A stretch of 64,000 nt of DNA from Sulfurimicrobium sp964384915 (GTDB taxonomy: Bacteria; Pseudomonadota; Gammaproteobacteria; Burkholderiales; Sulfuricellaceae). The translations under genes and the position numbers were made by a program. Position 1 is the stretch's first letter, and each line of letters starts with the position of its first letter. Below, piece by piece: positions 24,151 to 35,245 of this stretch. The notes beneath the pieces were generated by a model. It saw only the letters and a list, made by a program, of their open reading frames with translations, ran no database searches and was not told where the DNA came from. Where the stretch lies: the NCBI GenBank assembly GCA_964384915.1, contig CAYLMA010000009.1, positions 1-64,000 on the forward strand, written 5' to 3'.

Positions 24151-25065
24151 TTATTTCACTTCCGCCACCGCGATGGGCATGCGCCGCCCCACGGCGACAG
24201 CGGCCGCCACGGCCACGGCAAAGGCAATCATGGTTGAGGTGATGTCCTCCCCCAGCAGCAATGCCGCCACCCCCAGGGTCATGAAGGGCTGGAGCAACTG
24301 GACCTGGCTGACCCGCACCACGCCGCCCATGGCCAGGCCCTGGTACCACAGTATGAAGGCCATGAGCTGGCTCACCACGCTGACATAGCCGAATCCCAGC
24401 CAGGCCTGGAGCGGCGCCTGGGCGCCATGGCGCAGCAGCGCCAGCAGCACCGGCAGGAACAGGAATGGGGCGGCGATCACCAGCGACCAGCAGATCACCT
24501 GCCAGCCGCCCATGCTCCGGGCCAGCCGCCCGCCTTCGGCGTAGCCCACCGCAGCCGCCAGGGAGGCCAGGATCAGCACGGCGTCCGCGCCCTGCCAGCC
24601 CGCTACCCCATTGAAGATGGCGAAAAGAGCGACCAGCATGCTGCCCGCCAGGCTCGCCAGCCAGAATCCGCGAGACGGACGCTCCCCGGTGCGCAACGCG
24701 CCGGCAACGGCGGTGAACAGGGGCAGGATCGCCACCAGGATGGCGCCGTGGGCCGCGGGCAGGCTCTGCATGGCCCAGGTGGAAAGCAGCGGGAAACCCA
24801 CGATCACCCCGGCTGCCGCCACCGCCAGGCTTTTGATCTGGGCGCGGTTAGGCAAGGGCTGGCGCGTCAGCCAGAGCACCATCGCGGCGAGACTGGCCGC
24901 GACCAGGGAGCGCCCCAGCCCCACCAGCACCGGATCGAGGGAGGCCACCGCGAGCCGGGTGGCGGGCAGGGTGACGCTGAAGCCCGCAACGCCGCAAAAA
25001 CCCAGCAACAGGCCAAGCGTTTCGCGGGAAAGCGTGGAAGGAAGGCGCGGCGTAGTATTTTTCAT
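24151..25065 (-). CDS. EamA/DMT-family transporter
   Basis: This 304-residue protein has about ten membrane helices in two EamA repeats. The start at 25065 (MKNTTPRLPSTL) follows AGGACA; the upstream extension would cover the regulatory region of the divergent gene. It is 15 bp before phzF and probably exports an amino acid or metabolite. Confidence 0.88.
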   Translation of the reverse strand: MKNTTPRLPSTLSRETLGLLLGFCGVAGFSVTLPATRLAVASLDPVLVGLGRSLVAASLAAMVLWLTRQPLPNRAQIKSLAVAAAGVIVGFPLLSTWAMQSLPAAHGAILVAILPLFTAVAGALRTGERPSRGFWLASLAGSMLVALFAIFNGVAGWQGADAVLILASLAAAVGYAEGGRLARSMGGWQVICWSLVIAAPFLFLPVLLALLRHGAQAPLQAWLGFGYVSVVSQLMAFILWYQGLAMGGVVRVSQVQLLQPFMTLGVAALLLGEDITSTMIAFAVAVAAAVAVGRRMPIAVAEVK

Positions 25066-25115
25066 GGTCTTGTCCTGGTAATTGGCCTTTACAGTACGGG
25101 ACAATCTCCTGACAA

Positions 25116-25152
25116 TACAGGTACAGTTATGCGGATAATCATTGCACCTGTA
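25116..25152. promoter_or_regulatory. Spaced inverted repeat TACAGGT / ACCTGTA in the divergent promoter region
   Basis: TACAGGT at 25116-25122 and ACCTGTA at 25146-25152 face each other across 23 bp between the DMT gene and the MocR-type gene. They are candidate MocR binding sites; a third related TACAGTAC lies at 25090-25097. Confidence 0.5.
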
Positions 25153-25178
25153 CTGGTGCGCCAACCGGAACAGTACCC

Positions 25179-26588
25179 ATGACACTGCTTACCCTCGACC
25201 CCGGTTCATCCACCCCGCTCATCGACCAGATCGTCGCGGCAGTAAGCAAGCTGGTGGAGGACCGCGCCTTGCGCGCCGGATCGCGCATGCCCTCGATCCG
25301 CCATTTCGCGCTGGAGCACCGCATCAGCCGCTTCACCGTGGTGCAGGCCTACGACCGCCTGGTGGCCATGGGCTACCTCAATTCCCGCCCCGGCTCCGGT
25401 TTCTATGTCGCGCCCCGCCCCCTCACCGGCAACGGCGGCGAGCCTCCGCTCAAGCTGGAGCGGGCCGTGGACGTGCTGTGGCTGATCCGCAACGCGCTGC
25501 GCCAGCCCAGCACCCAGCCCATGCCCGGCGCCGGCTGGCTGCCCGCGGACTGGATGGACGAGGACGGCATCCGGCGCAGTCTGCGCGCCCTGTCCCGCAA
25601 GAGCGGTGATTTCCTCTCCGGCTACGGCCTCCCCGGCGGCTATTTGCCGCTGCGCGAACTGCTGCAGCGCCGCCTGGCGGAAATCGGCGTCGCGGCGGAG
25701 CCCGGACAAATCCTCCTGACCAAGGGCGCGACCCACGCGCTGGACCTAGTGGCGCGCTATTTCCTGCGCCCCGGCGACACCGTGCTGGTGGACGATCCGG
25801 GCTATTACCTGCTGTTCGGCGCCCTCAAATCGCTGGGCGCGAAGATCGTCGGCGTGCCCTGGAATTCCGCCGGCCCGGACCTGGCCGCGCTGGAGGCGCT
25901 GCTCAAGGAACACCAGCCCAAGCTGTTCTTCACCAACACCATCCTGCACAACCCGACCGGCGCCGTGATCAGCCAGGCGACGGCCTACCGCGTGCTGCAA
26001 CTGGCGGAGAAGCACGGCTTCATGATCGTGGAGGACGATATCTACGGCGACTTCCATCCCGGCCGGCCGGCCCGGCTGGCCACCCTGGACCAGCTCGACC
26101 GGGTCATCTACGTCGGCAGCTTTTCCAAGACCGTTTCCGCCGCGCTGCGAGTGGGCTATCTCGCCTGCAAGCGGGAAATCGCCGAACAACTGGCCGACCT
26201 CAAGCTGCTCACCGGCCTCACCACCTCGGAAATCGGCGAAAGGCTGATGCACCAGCTCCTCATCGACGGCCACTACCGCAAACACCTGGACAGGCTGCGT
26301 GGAAGGCTGCAAGAGTCCCGTGGCAAAACCCTGCGCAAGCTGGAACAACTCGGGCTGACCCCCTTCGTCGAGCCCGAAGGCGGCATGTTCGCCTGGCTCG
26401 ACCTGGGCGCAGGCGCCAACCCGGTGGAAATCGCCGGCAGCGCCGCCGGCAAGGGCATCATGCTCGCCCCCGGCAACCTGTTTCGTCCCAACCAGGAGCC
26501 ATCGCGCCACATGCGCTTCAACGTGGCGGCCTGCGGGGACCCGGCGCTATCCGGATTTCTTGCCGGCGCGCTTGCGGGGCGAGGGTAG
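25179..26588 (+). CDS. MocR/PdxR-type regulator (GntR HTH plus aminotransferase domain)
   Basis: This 469-residue protein has a GntR winged helix (about 1-75: STPLIDQIVAAVSKLV, MPSIRHFALEHRISRFTVVQAYDRL, GSGFYV) joined to a class I aminotransferase-like domain with PLP lysine in GSFSKTVSAALRVGYL and the motif NPTGAV. MocR proteins sense PLP, amino acids or GABA. It is divergent to the exporter-phzF pair, which it probably controls. Confidence 0.93.
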   Translation: MTLLTLDPGSSTPLIDQIVAAVSKLVEDRALRAGSRMPSIRHFALEHRISRFTVVQAYDRLVAMGYLNSRPGSGFYVAPRPLTGNGGEPPLKLERAVDVLWLIRNALRQPSTQPMPGAGWLPADWMDEDGIRRSLRALSRKSGDFLSGYGLPGGYLPLRELLQRRLAEIGVAAEPGQILLTKGATHALDLVARYFLRPGDTVLVDDPGYYLLFGALKSLGAKIVGVPWNSAGPDLAALEALLKEHQPKLFFTNTILHNPTGAVISQATAYRVLQLAEKHGFMIVEDDIYGDFHPGRPARLATLDQLDRVIYVGSFSKTVSAALRVGYLACKREIAEQLADLKLLTGLTTSEIGERLMHQLLIDGHYRKHLDRLRGRLQESRGKTLRKLEQLGLTPFVEPEGGMFAWLDLGAGANPVEIAGSAAGKGIMLAPGNLFRPNQEPSRHMRFNVAACGDPALSGFLAGALAGRG

Positions 26589-26687
26589 GCATGCCGGGAA
26601 GGGGCTTATTCCCCCCCATGGCAATGTTTGCGGCGTGGCTTATTTGACCCTTGAAACCTTATTGACATGGCACGAATTATCCGTGAC

Positions 26688-26715
26688 TGTAGGTCGCCCT
26701 AAAGGCCGACCTACA
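26688..26715. repeat. TGTAGGTCG hairpin
   Basis: TGTAGGTCG and CGACCTACA form a 9-bp stem with a 10-nt loop between two convergent genes. There is no T-run, so it looks like a dispersed REP-type repeat more than a terminator. Confidence 0.5.
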
Positions 26716-26786
26716 ATCCGGAATAAAATGTGCCGGATCAATAGTTCGATAACCACGGAGAACTCGGCGAAAGCGCCTATTTCCGG

Positions 26787-27890
26787 TCAGAAAGGCGCGT
26801 CGTAAAAATAATCCATTTCGGATTGCTTCCGTATGTTCTTGAGCCAGGCCTTGAGCTTCTTGATGTCCTCGAACACGAGCAGATCTTTTTTCAGATCGCG
26901 GATAGCGTGCTGGATGCCCATAATGTCCGTGTCGAGATGGCGCATGAGGGTGCCGGGGGCCACTCTCGCGAAAGGGGAAATGCCAAACTGCGCCATGAAG
27001 CCGCCTTCGACATGCAGGATTTCCTGTTCCAATTCGGCGAGTTGTTCCTTCAGGATTTTGTTGTAGTGCTTCAGACGGTCATCGCTGAGGTTGTCGATGG
27101 CGCTCTGGTCGATGTGTTCAAGCTCCAGTTGCAGTTCCAGCAATTGCAGCAGATTGTTCTTTTCATAGGCCTGGTTGGCGCGCTGCATCAGGGCGGTTTT
27201 CCGCTCACGCTCCTGCGGGTCGGGTTCGCGGTCGGGATGCAGGGCGCTGGTCAGTTTGCGGTAGACCTCGCGGATTGAGTGGCTGATTTGTTTTTCCTCG
27301 GCCTCTTGCTGCGCTTCCTTGGCGAGTTGTCTGGCTGTTTTTTTCTTTGCCGGGCGCTCTGGCTCCTGCGCCATCTGTTCTTCCATTTGCGCCTGGGCAC
27401 GCATCAATATGTCTTCAGGCGAACTCCAATCCACGTCATCGCCCAGCTCGAAACCCAGCGCCTCCTCCATTATGGATTTCATGCCCATGATGTAATCAGC
27501 TTCCTCGCTGTCATAGTCGGCATGGCTGTGTTTGTTGTAGAGGGCTTTCAGATCCTCATCGTTTCGGCTATCCAGCAGATTTCCAGCCAGCTCGACAATC
27601 AGGTCCTTGATCATGCTGCGTTCGGTTTTGGTCAACCCCTTCTGTTCGCCGGCCCGATCAAGGCGATGCACCATCTCGATTTGCATATCCACCGAGCTTT
27701 CGACCAGAGGAAGCAGTTTGCCGGCGTATTCTTGCTGGTAGGCCGGGATGGCGGATTCCCAGGCGGCCAACAAGGCGCGCTTTTTTTCAATCCGTTTGAT
27801 CAGGGCGTTGAATGCCTTTTGGCCCTTGGACAGTTGGGGCTGGTCGCGGTCAGCGGAGATGGCGACAGTTTTAATATGCGATCTGTTCAT
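26787..27890 (-). CDS. J-domain-like protein next to the SNF2 helicase
   Basis: This 367-residue, mostly helical, charged protein has a J-like segment in the middle (ISHSIREVYRKLTSALHPDREPD, with HPD) between an acidic/lysine-rich region and a leucine-rich helical C-terminus. HPD is the motif by which DnaJ proteins stimulate DnaK. The ATG at 27890 was chosen over a TTG at 27926; neither has a clear ribosome-binding site. It follows the SNF2 gene on the same strand. Confidence 0.7.
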   Translation of the reverse strand: MNRSHIKTVAISADRDQPQLSKGQKAFNALIKRIEKKRALLAAWESAIPAYQQEYAGKLLPLVESSVDMQIEMVHRLDRAGEQKGLTKTERSMIKDLIVELAGNLLDSRNDEDLKALYNKHSHADYDSEEADYIMGMKSIMEEALGFELGDDVDWSSPEDILMRAQAQMEEQMAQEPERPAKKKTARQLAKEAQQEAEEKQISHSIREVYRKLTSALHPDREPDPQERERKTALMQRANQAYEKNNLLQLLELQLELEHIDQSAIDNLSDDRLKHYNKILKEQLAELEQEILHVEGGFMAQFGISPFARVAPGTLMRHLDTDIMGIQHAIRDLKKDLLVFEDIKKLKAWLKNIRKQSEMDYFYDAPF

Positions 27891-27982
27891 GGACTGGTTT
27901 CTTCGAATGCCAAGGGTGATTCTCAACCCGGATTATCCCGAGACTTTTTTCCAGGGTCAAATATTGGGCACAAGGACAAAAA

Positions 27983-30001
<2,019 letters not shown>

Positions 30002-31390
30002 CGTGTCAGCCGTGGCGAAAATGCCAGCCAGGGAAAGGGGGGCGGCAATAATGGCGCAAGAAAGTCAAACGCCTGTTGCGATTGCTCGTTGCGAACAAGA
30101 GCCGCATAGCGAATACGGAAACGGCCCGCATCAAGGGATTCGAGGGCGGGCACGAACGCCCCCGCGCGGGCGAACGCCAGCGCCACAGAGGCTGCCGCAT
30201 TGAAAAAGCGGGATGACGGGGAATGCACATTCAGCGTAGCATCCAGCGGCTGCGTCATGAACAGGCGCACGGCTTGCGCCAACTGCCAGCTTCTCCCCTG
30301 CATTTTTGCCGCTCGTCCGCCGGGCTTGGCGGCCGGCAACATCAAGGTCATGTTTTCGCCGCCAGGCAGCACATCGAGCAAGGGCGCGGGGGAGGCGAAA
30401 ACCAGCGGATCGCTGCTCGTGTCAGCCGGGTAAACCAGGTAAAAATCGACGCCCGAAAAGTCGTTTTCGCCTTCGTCCACGACGTCCACCATTTCGGCGG
30501 CGCGGCAGACACTGTTTTGGATTGCCAGCAGCACCCGCTTGAAATTGCCGGCGGGATAAAACAAGGCATTCTCCGGCAACAGCCCAAGCAGCCTGGCGCC
30601 CTCGCCCGCCGGCAGATTCAGGCTGTGCGCTTCGGCATCCGGGGGGACATCCCACGTCACCACTTCCCTGGCGGGCAGGAAGCTTTCCTGTGGCAAGGGC
30701 TCCATCGCACCATCAAGGGCAAAGCCGCTTTCTTGCACCAGTTCGCTCTTGTCCACCCCGCGCAGCTGGAACAGCAGGAAGGGGTTTTTATCGATTTCGT
30801 TGGCGAGAATGTAATACACCGCCGCCAGGTGCTTGCAGGGATTGGCCCAGTCCGGGCAGGAACAGCTCGCCTGGATGTCCGTCCATGACTGAGGAAAAAG
30901 GGCGACGCCTTTTTCCTGCAATCCGGCCAGCAGCGCACCGGGAAGTTTTCCCAGGGAAAGCTGGGTGGCAACCGCAGGCATGGCGGCAATGCTCTGGTGC
31001 AGGGCTTCCAGCGCCGGCTTGTTTAACGGCGTCAGCCGGATATCGACCCGGTAGGGCGTGCGGCGCGAGCCTTGAACTTTCGCCGCCACGGACTCCCGTT
31101 CCAACTCGACCGATAGCACGCTGCCGCGATTGGCATAGGTGCGTCCACGCGGCAGGCGGTTGGTGTTGTAATCGACGCGCTCCATCGCGGCAATCCACGC
31201 CGCGCCCCAGGGGGTTTTGCCATAAGCCTGCCGGGCCATGTGAGGTGAAATCCTAATGTAATGAAAGCGATTATTGTAATGCTTGCCGAACTGATTTTAA
31301 TTGCTGCTCAGTGCCAGCGGGGAGTTGCAGAAAGGTTCTACTCACAACTTATACGTCTAATGTGTGAACATGGCGGGGCAATTTTGAGAG

Positions 31391-32476
31391 CTAGCCAGGG
31401 GCTGCATTTAGCCTTTTGATTTCCGAAAGCAACTCCTCACGCTCCGCCTTAAGGGCCTGATTCTCCCTGCGCAAGGAATTCAGCAACTGGATGCGTTCCA
31501 GGATGCGCTGAACATTCATCGAGAAGGTCGACAGGAAGATCTCGTCGTTGGCATCGAACACTTCCTTGCCCACCATAAGCGCCCCCTTCAAAGGACCGGG
31601 CATCATGATGGCGGCCCCGATGGCGTTCACCCCAGCCCCGCCCATTTCATTGCCCCGGGTTCGAAACTGTCCGCCCGGCAGCCCCGCCGCATAAAGCATG
31701 CGCAGCCTTTCTGCCGCATCCGGGTTCTCGCTTGAGGAAAAGATTGAAAGGCCGCCGTTCGCCTTCCCTTCAACCAGGAGGGTTCCCCAGTCGCCGGACA
31801 GCAGGCTTTTAGCCTGGAAAGCCGCCTGGGTGCAAAACCGCTTGAGATCGCCTGTTTTTTCCAATTCAGACTGCGCTTCGCCCATCCATTCCTGGGCTTT
31901 TCTCCAGAGTTCCTGCTTCCGGTTCATCTCTTTCAATTCGGCGACGTATTTTGCCGATTTGAGATTCAATTGGGTATTTTCCACCGCAACCGCGATGAAT
32001 TCGATGAGCCGCTCCCCATTTTCAAGATCTTTTTCTGAAAAGGGCTCCACCTCCTGAGAGCGGTTGACGCTAATCACGCCCACGACCTTGCCTTCGACCA
32101 TCAGCGGCCAGCACATAGCAGACCAGGGCGCAGGCCTGGTCCTTTTGGGCAATCTGTCGGCGAGCTTCTGGTCATCCGACAAATTGCCATTCAGCAAACG
32201 GGGCTTTCCTTCCGCTACGACCAGTCCAAGGATTCCGGAACCCGCGGCCAGTTCACTGCCCACCACGCCTTCAGGCAAACCCATGCCCGCACGAATCTTC
32301 AAGCCCCCCTTGCTGCCGTGCACTTCCGCCAGGCAACCGCTGCCGGCCTTGAATGCGCCAACGATATTCTCGAGCAGATGCCGCCACATTTCAGATGGAT
32401 CAGCATTTGCATTCGTGGTGCGGCCAAGTCGGTAAAGCTTGTAGATCCAAGTCAGTTCAAGCTGGTCCAGAGGCAT
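31391..32476 (-). CDS. GAF-domain protein
   Basis: This 361-residue soluble protein has a first GAF-type domain (about 25-165, with GMGLPEGVVGSELAAGSGILG and WPLMVEGKVVGVISVNR) and a second GAF-like region (about 195-335), closing with a coiled coil (LRRENQALKAEREELLSEIKRL). No output domain is present. It lies 300 bp downstream of nifA on the same strand. A link to nif control is possible but unproven. Confidence 0.7.
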   Translation of the reverse strand: MPLDQLELTWIYKLYRLGRTTNANADPSEMWRHLLENIVGAFKAGSGCLAEVHGSKGGLKIRAGMGLPEGVVGSELAAGSGILGLVVAEGKPRLLNGNLSDDQKLADRLPKRTRPAPWSAMCWPLMVEGKVVGVISVNRSQEVEPFSEKDLENGERLIEFIAVAVENTQLNLKSAKYVAELKEMNRKQELWRKAQEWMGEAQSELEKTGDLKRFCTQAAFQAKSLLSGDWGTLLVEGKANGGLSIFSSSENPDAAERLRMLYAAGLPGGQFRTRGNEMGGAGVNAIGAAIMMPGPLKGALMVGKEVFDANDEIFLSTFSMNVQRILERIQLLNSLRRENQALKAEREELLSEIKRLNAAPG

Positions 32477-32781
32477 GCGGAGTGGCCTTTTTGCTGTGTT
32501 TAATTAGGGGCTACGCTGGCTGGCGCCGATTCGGTATTGATTAATCCTGGCAGGCATTAGCGTCCGGGTTAGTCGATTTTTTGAACATGGACATGTGTGC
32601 AGGGCGTGCCTGGCTTCTGCCAGTGGCGATAATAACAGACGCACTCAAATCATCCAGTGCCAAGATATATCCATGTCCGCCGCCAGGCGGGAATTCGAGC
32701 GGAAATTAGTGAGTGACAGGGGGAGTGCTGCCATCAAGCAATCCTGGGCCGGTTATAAAGCAAATGCACAGCAATACAAGC
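32477..32781. other. Spacer between nifA and the GAF gene
   Basis: No gene is visible. A small GC hairpin (CCGCC-GCCA-GGCGG) lies at about 32676-32689 without a T-run, so it is only a weak candidate for the nifA terminator. Confidence 0.4.
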
Positions 32782-34389
32782 TCAAAACCGCTTGATGCCG
32801 ATATTGTATTTCCTGAGCGCATAGCCCATTTGGCGCGGGGTCAGATCCAGCAGGCGGGCGGCCTTGGCCTGGACCCAGCCGCTTTTTTCCATCGCCCACA
32901 TCAGGCGCTCGCGCTCCGCAAGCGGTTCCGCCTCGCCGTGCGGCACGGAGGCTTCCGCTACCGATGCGCGCGCGGGCATTTCCGGCTTGCGTTCCGCTTC
33001 CGGATATATGGGAATGGAGGGGTGGGTGGCGCCGTAGTTTTTCAGCACGGCGGAAAAACACATTCCCTTCTGGCACAGCAAGTCGGTGTGGCGGATGAGG
33101 CTGCCCCGGGTCATGGTGGCCATGCGTTCCACGCAGTTTTCCAGTTCGCGCACGTTGCCCGGCCAGCCGCATTTCACGATGGCATCCAGGGCTTCCTCGC
33201 TGATGGCGAGCTTGCGCTTGTTTTCCTGGTTGAACTTGTCGAGGAAATGTTCCAGCAGCAGCGGAATATCGTCGCGCCGTTCGCGCAGCGGGGGCAGGAA
33301 GATGCTCACCACGTTGATGCGGAAATACAGGTCGGCGCGGAATTCGCCCTTGGCCACCATTTCCTCCAGGTTGCGGTTGGTGGCGGTGACCAGGCGCACG
33401 TTCACCTTGATGGTGCGGTTGCCGCCGACGCGCTCGAATTCCCGCTCCTGCAGCACGCGCAGCAGCTTGGCCTGGAAGCCGGGCGAAACATCGCCGATCT
33501 CGTCCAGGAACAGGGTGCCGCCGTGCGCCTGCTCGAAGCGCCCCTTGCGCTCGGCGGTGGCGCCGGTGAAGGAACCCTTTTCGTGGCCGAACAGTTCGGA
33601 TTCGAGCAGGGTTTCCGGCAGCGCGGCGCAGTTGAGTTTGATGAATGGGCCGTCGCGGCGCGGGCTGAGCACGTGGATGGCGCGCGCGATGGCTTCCTTG
33701 CCGGTGCCCGATTCGCCGCGCACCAGGATGGTGGCCTTGCCCGGCGCCGCCTGGTGCACCTCGGCGAAGACCTGCTGCATGCGTTTGCTCACGCCGATCA
33801 CATTGTCGAGGCTGTACTTGCCCTGCAACTCCTTTTGCAGGCGGGATTTCTCCTGCATCAATTGCGTGCGTTCCTGCGCCACATTCTGGTGCAGGCGCAC
33901 GGTCTGTCCGACCAGATTGGACACCATGACAAGGAAGCGCACGTCCTGCTGGAATCCCCGGCCGGGACTTTGCTCGCGGTCCACGCTGAGCACGCCGACG
34001 CAGCGGTGCCCGATCTTGACCGGCACGCCGACAAAGGCGATATCCTCCTCATGCAACTGGCGCGCGCCGGTGCGGTTGAGGAACAGGGGCTCGGCCGCCA
34101 CGCTGGGAATGACCGCCGGCACGCCGGTCTGCATGATGCGCCCGGTAATGCCCTCGCCGATAAGAAAGCGCCCGCGTTCGATTTCATCCCGCGACAGGCC
34201 GGTGGCCGCCACCACGTGCAGTTCGTCGTCCTCCTGCAGCAGGCTCAACATGCCACGGCGCATGGGCAGGTAGGAAGAAAGCAGGTTCATCACGCCCTGC
34301 AAGGTCTTGTGCAGATCGAGCGAGGAACTCAGAACCTTGCTGATTTCATAGATGGTGACAAGCTCCACGGTGGAGCGATCTTGTGGCAT
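32782..34389 (-). CDS. nifA: Nif-specific sigma-54 activator NifA, oxygen-sensitive class
   Basis: This 535-residue activator has an N-terminal GAF domain (about 15-170), an AAA+ domain with Walker A GESGTGKE (225-232), GSFTGA loop (272-277) and DEIGD (296-300), and a Fis-type helix-turn-helix at the C-terminus (about 500-532). C407, C419, C439 and C444 give CX11CX19CX4C, the motif that makes rhizobial, Azospirillum and Herbaspirillum NifA directly sensitive to oxygen without NifL. No nifL is present. It sits downstream of the nifV-fixX-FeSI genes and may be partly transcribed from the nifV promoter. Confidence 0.97.
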   Translation of the reverse strand: MPQDRSTVELVTIYEISKVLSSSLDLHKTLQGVMNLLSSYLPMRRGMLSLLQEDDELHVVAATGLSRDEIERGRFLIGEGITGRIMQTGVPAVIPSVAAEPLFLNRTGARQLHEEDIAFVGVPVKIGHRCVGVLSVDREQSPGRGFQQDVRFLVMVSNLVGQTVRLHQNVAQERTQLMQEKSRLQKELQGKYSLDNVIGVSKRMQQVFAEVHQAAPGKATILVRGESGTGKEAIARAIHVLSPRRDGPFIKLNCAALPETLLESELFGHEKGSFTGATAERKGRFEQAHGGTLFLDEIGDVSPGFQAKLLRVLQEREFERVGGNRTIKVNVRLVTATNRNLEEMVAKGEFRADLYFRINVVSIFLPPLRERRDDIPLLLEHFLDKFNQENKRKLAISEEALDAIVKCGWPGNVRELENCVERMATMTRGSLIRHTDLLCQKGMCFSAVLKNYGATHPSIPIYPEAERKPEMPARASVAEASVPHGEAEPLAERERLMWAMEKSGWVQAKAARLLDLTPRQMGYALRKYNIGIKRF

Positions 34390-34460
34390 TTGAACAGGCT
34401 CCGATAACTTATAAGCTTTACCGAAGCAAATACCATTCCAGCGATGTGGTCAATGCAACA

Positions 34461-34784
34461 TCACCACATATCGGCAGGAAGCTGCAGGCGTGCCACCGGC
34501 GTATCGCCGATCAGGTGCTGTTCGATGATCTCGGCCACATCTTCCTTGCCGACCCGGCCGTACATCACCCCTTCCGGGTAAACCAGCACGCTCGGGCCCG
34601 ATCCGCAGGGGCCGAGGCAGCCGGTGGCGGTGAGCTGGAATTTGCCATGCAGGTCGCGCTTCTGGAATTCGAACATGAATTCGTCCAGCACGCTGGCGCA
34701 GCCGGATTGATTGCAGGAACCGCGCGGGTGGCCGGGGCCGCGATTCTGGGTGCAGACGAAGAGGTGTTTTTCGGGTTTTGGCAT
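34461..34784 (-). CDS. 2Fe-2S thioredoxin-like ferredoxin, FeSI (Shethna I)-like
   Basis: This 107-residue protein opens MPKPEKHLFVCTQNRGPGHPRGSC and contains TTATGCLGPCG-type ligands: C11, C24, C56 and C60. It strongly resembles Azotobacter FeSI, a thioredoxin-fold 2Fe-2S ferredoxin often found with nif genes; its partner is not firmly known. AAGGAT precedes the ATG at 34784; the upstream extension is repeat-encoded. It lies between fixX and nifA. Confidence 0.9.
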   Translation of the reverse strand: MPKPEKHLFVCTQNRGPGHPRGSCNQSGCASVLDEFMFEFQKRDLHGKFQLTATGCLGPCGSGPSVLVYPEGVMYGRVGKEDVAEIIEQHLIGDTPVARLQLPADMW

Positions 34785-34810
34785 GACGATCCTTTCAATA
34801 GCATTTGAAC

Positions 34811-34938
34811 CACGGGGAACACGGGGATCACGGGGAAACCAGGCCCTGGGAGAGCCAGCCCACAGCCCATCCACCTGGCGAGCCGGGGGGGGCTGATGGG
34901 CTTTGCCCCGTGATCCCCGTGCGCCCCGTGGTTAACAG
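34811..34938. repeat. Facing CACGGGG repeats
   Basis: ACCACGGGGAACACGGGGAT units at 34811-34840 face CCCGTGATCCCCGTGCGCCC at 34909-34932, giving a strong stem between fixX and the FeSI gene. Confidence 0.65.
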
Positions 34939-34957
34939 GTTTTCACATGGCGTTTCA

Positions 34958-35245
34958 TTATCCGAACTTGAACAGGATGCCGTAGCCGCCGCGCGGGTAT
35001 TCCCAGTCCACGTTGCGGTGCTGGTCGCAAACGATGCGGCAGGTGCCGCATTCCAGGCAGCCGTCGGCGATCAGCACCACGCGGCCGTTGCCTTCCAGGG
35101 TGTAGCATCCGGCCGGGCAGCACACCGCGCATTGCTGCGTCCGGCACTCGTGGGCGCAGATGTCCGGCTGCCGGATGTTGACGTGCGGCCGCCCCGCATC
35201 GACGCGGTAGCGGTTCTGGAACAGTTTTTCCTCGACTTTGATCAT
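34958..35245 (-). CDS. fixX: Ferredoxin-like protein FixX
   Basis: This 95-residue protein has a C-terminal 4Fe-4S set (DGCLECGTCRIVCDQ and CAVCCPAGCY). FixX is the terminal electron acceptor in the FixABCX complex, which bifurcates NADH electrons to quinone and to ferredoxin or flavodoxin for nitrogenase. Its ATG overlaps the fixC stop (ATGA). Confidence 0.95.
   Translation of the reverse strand: MIKVEEKLFQNRYRVDAGRPHVNIRQPDICAHECRTQQCAVCCPAGCYTLEGNGRVVLIADGCLECGTCRIVCDQHRNVDWEYPRGGYGILFKFG

Noticed and set aside
32713..34407. 564-codon plus-strand frame opposite nifA
   Set aside because: Antisense shadow of nifA, which has clear family motifs on the other strand.
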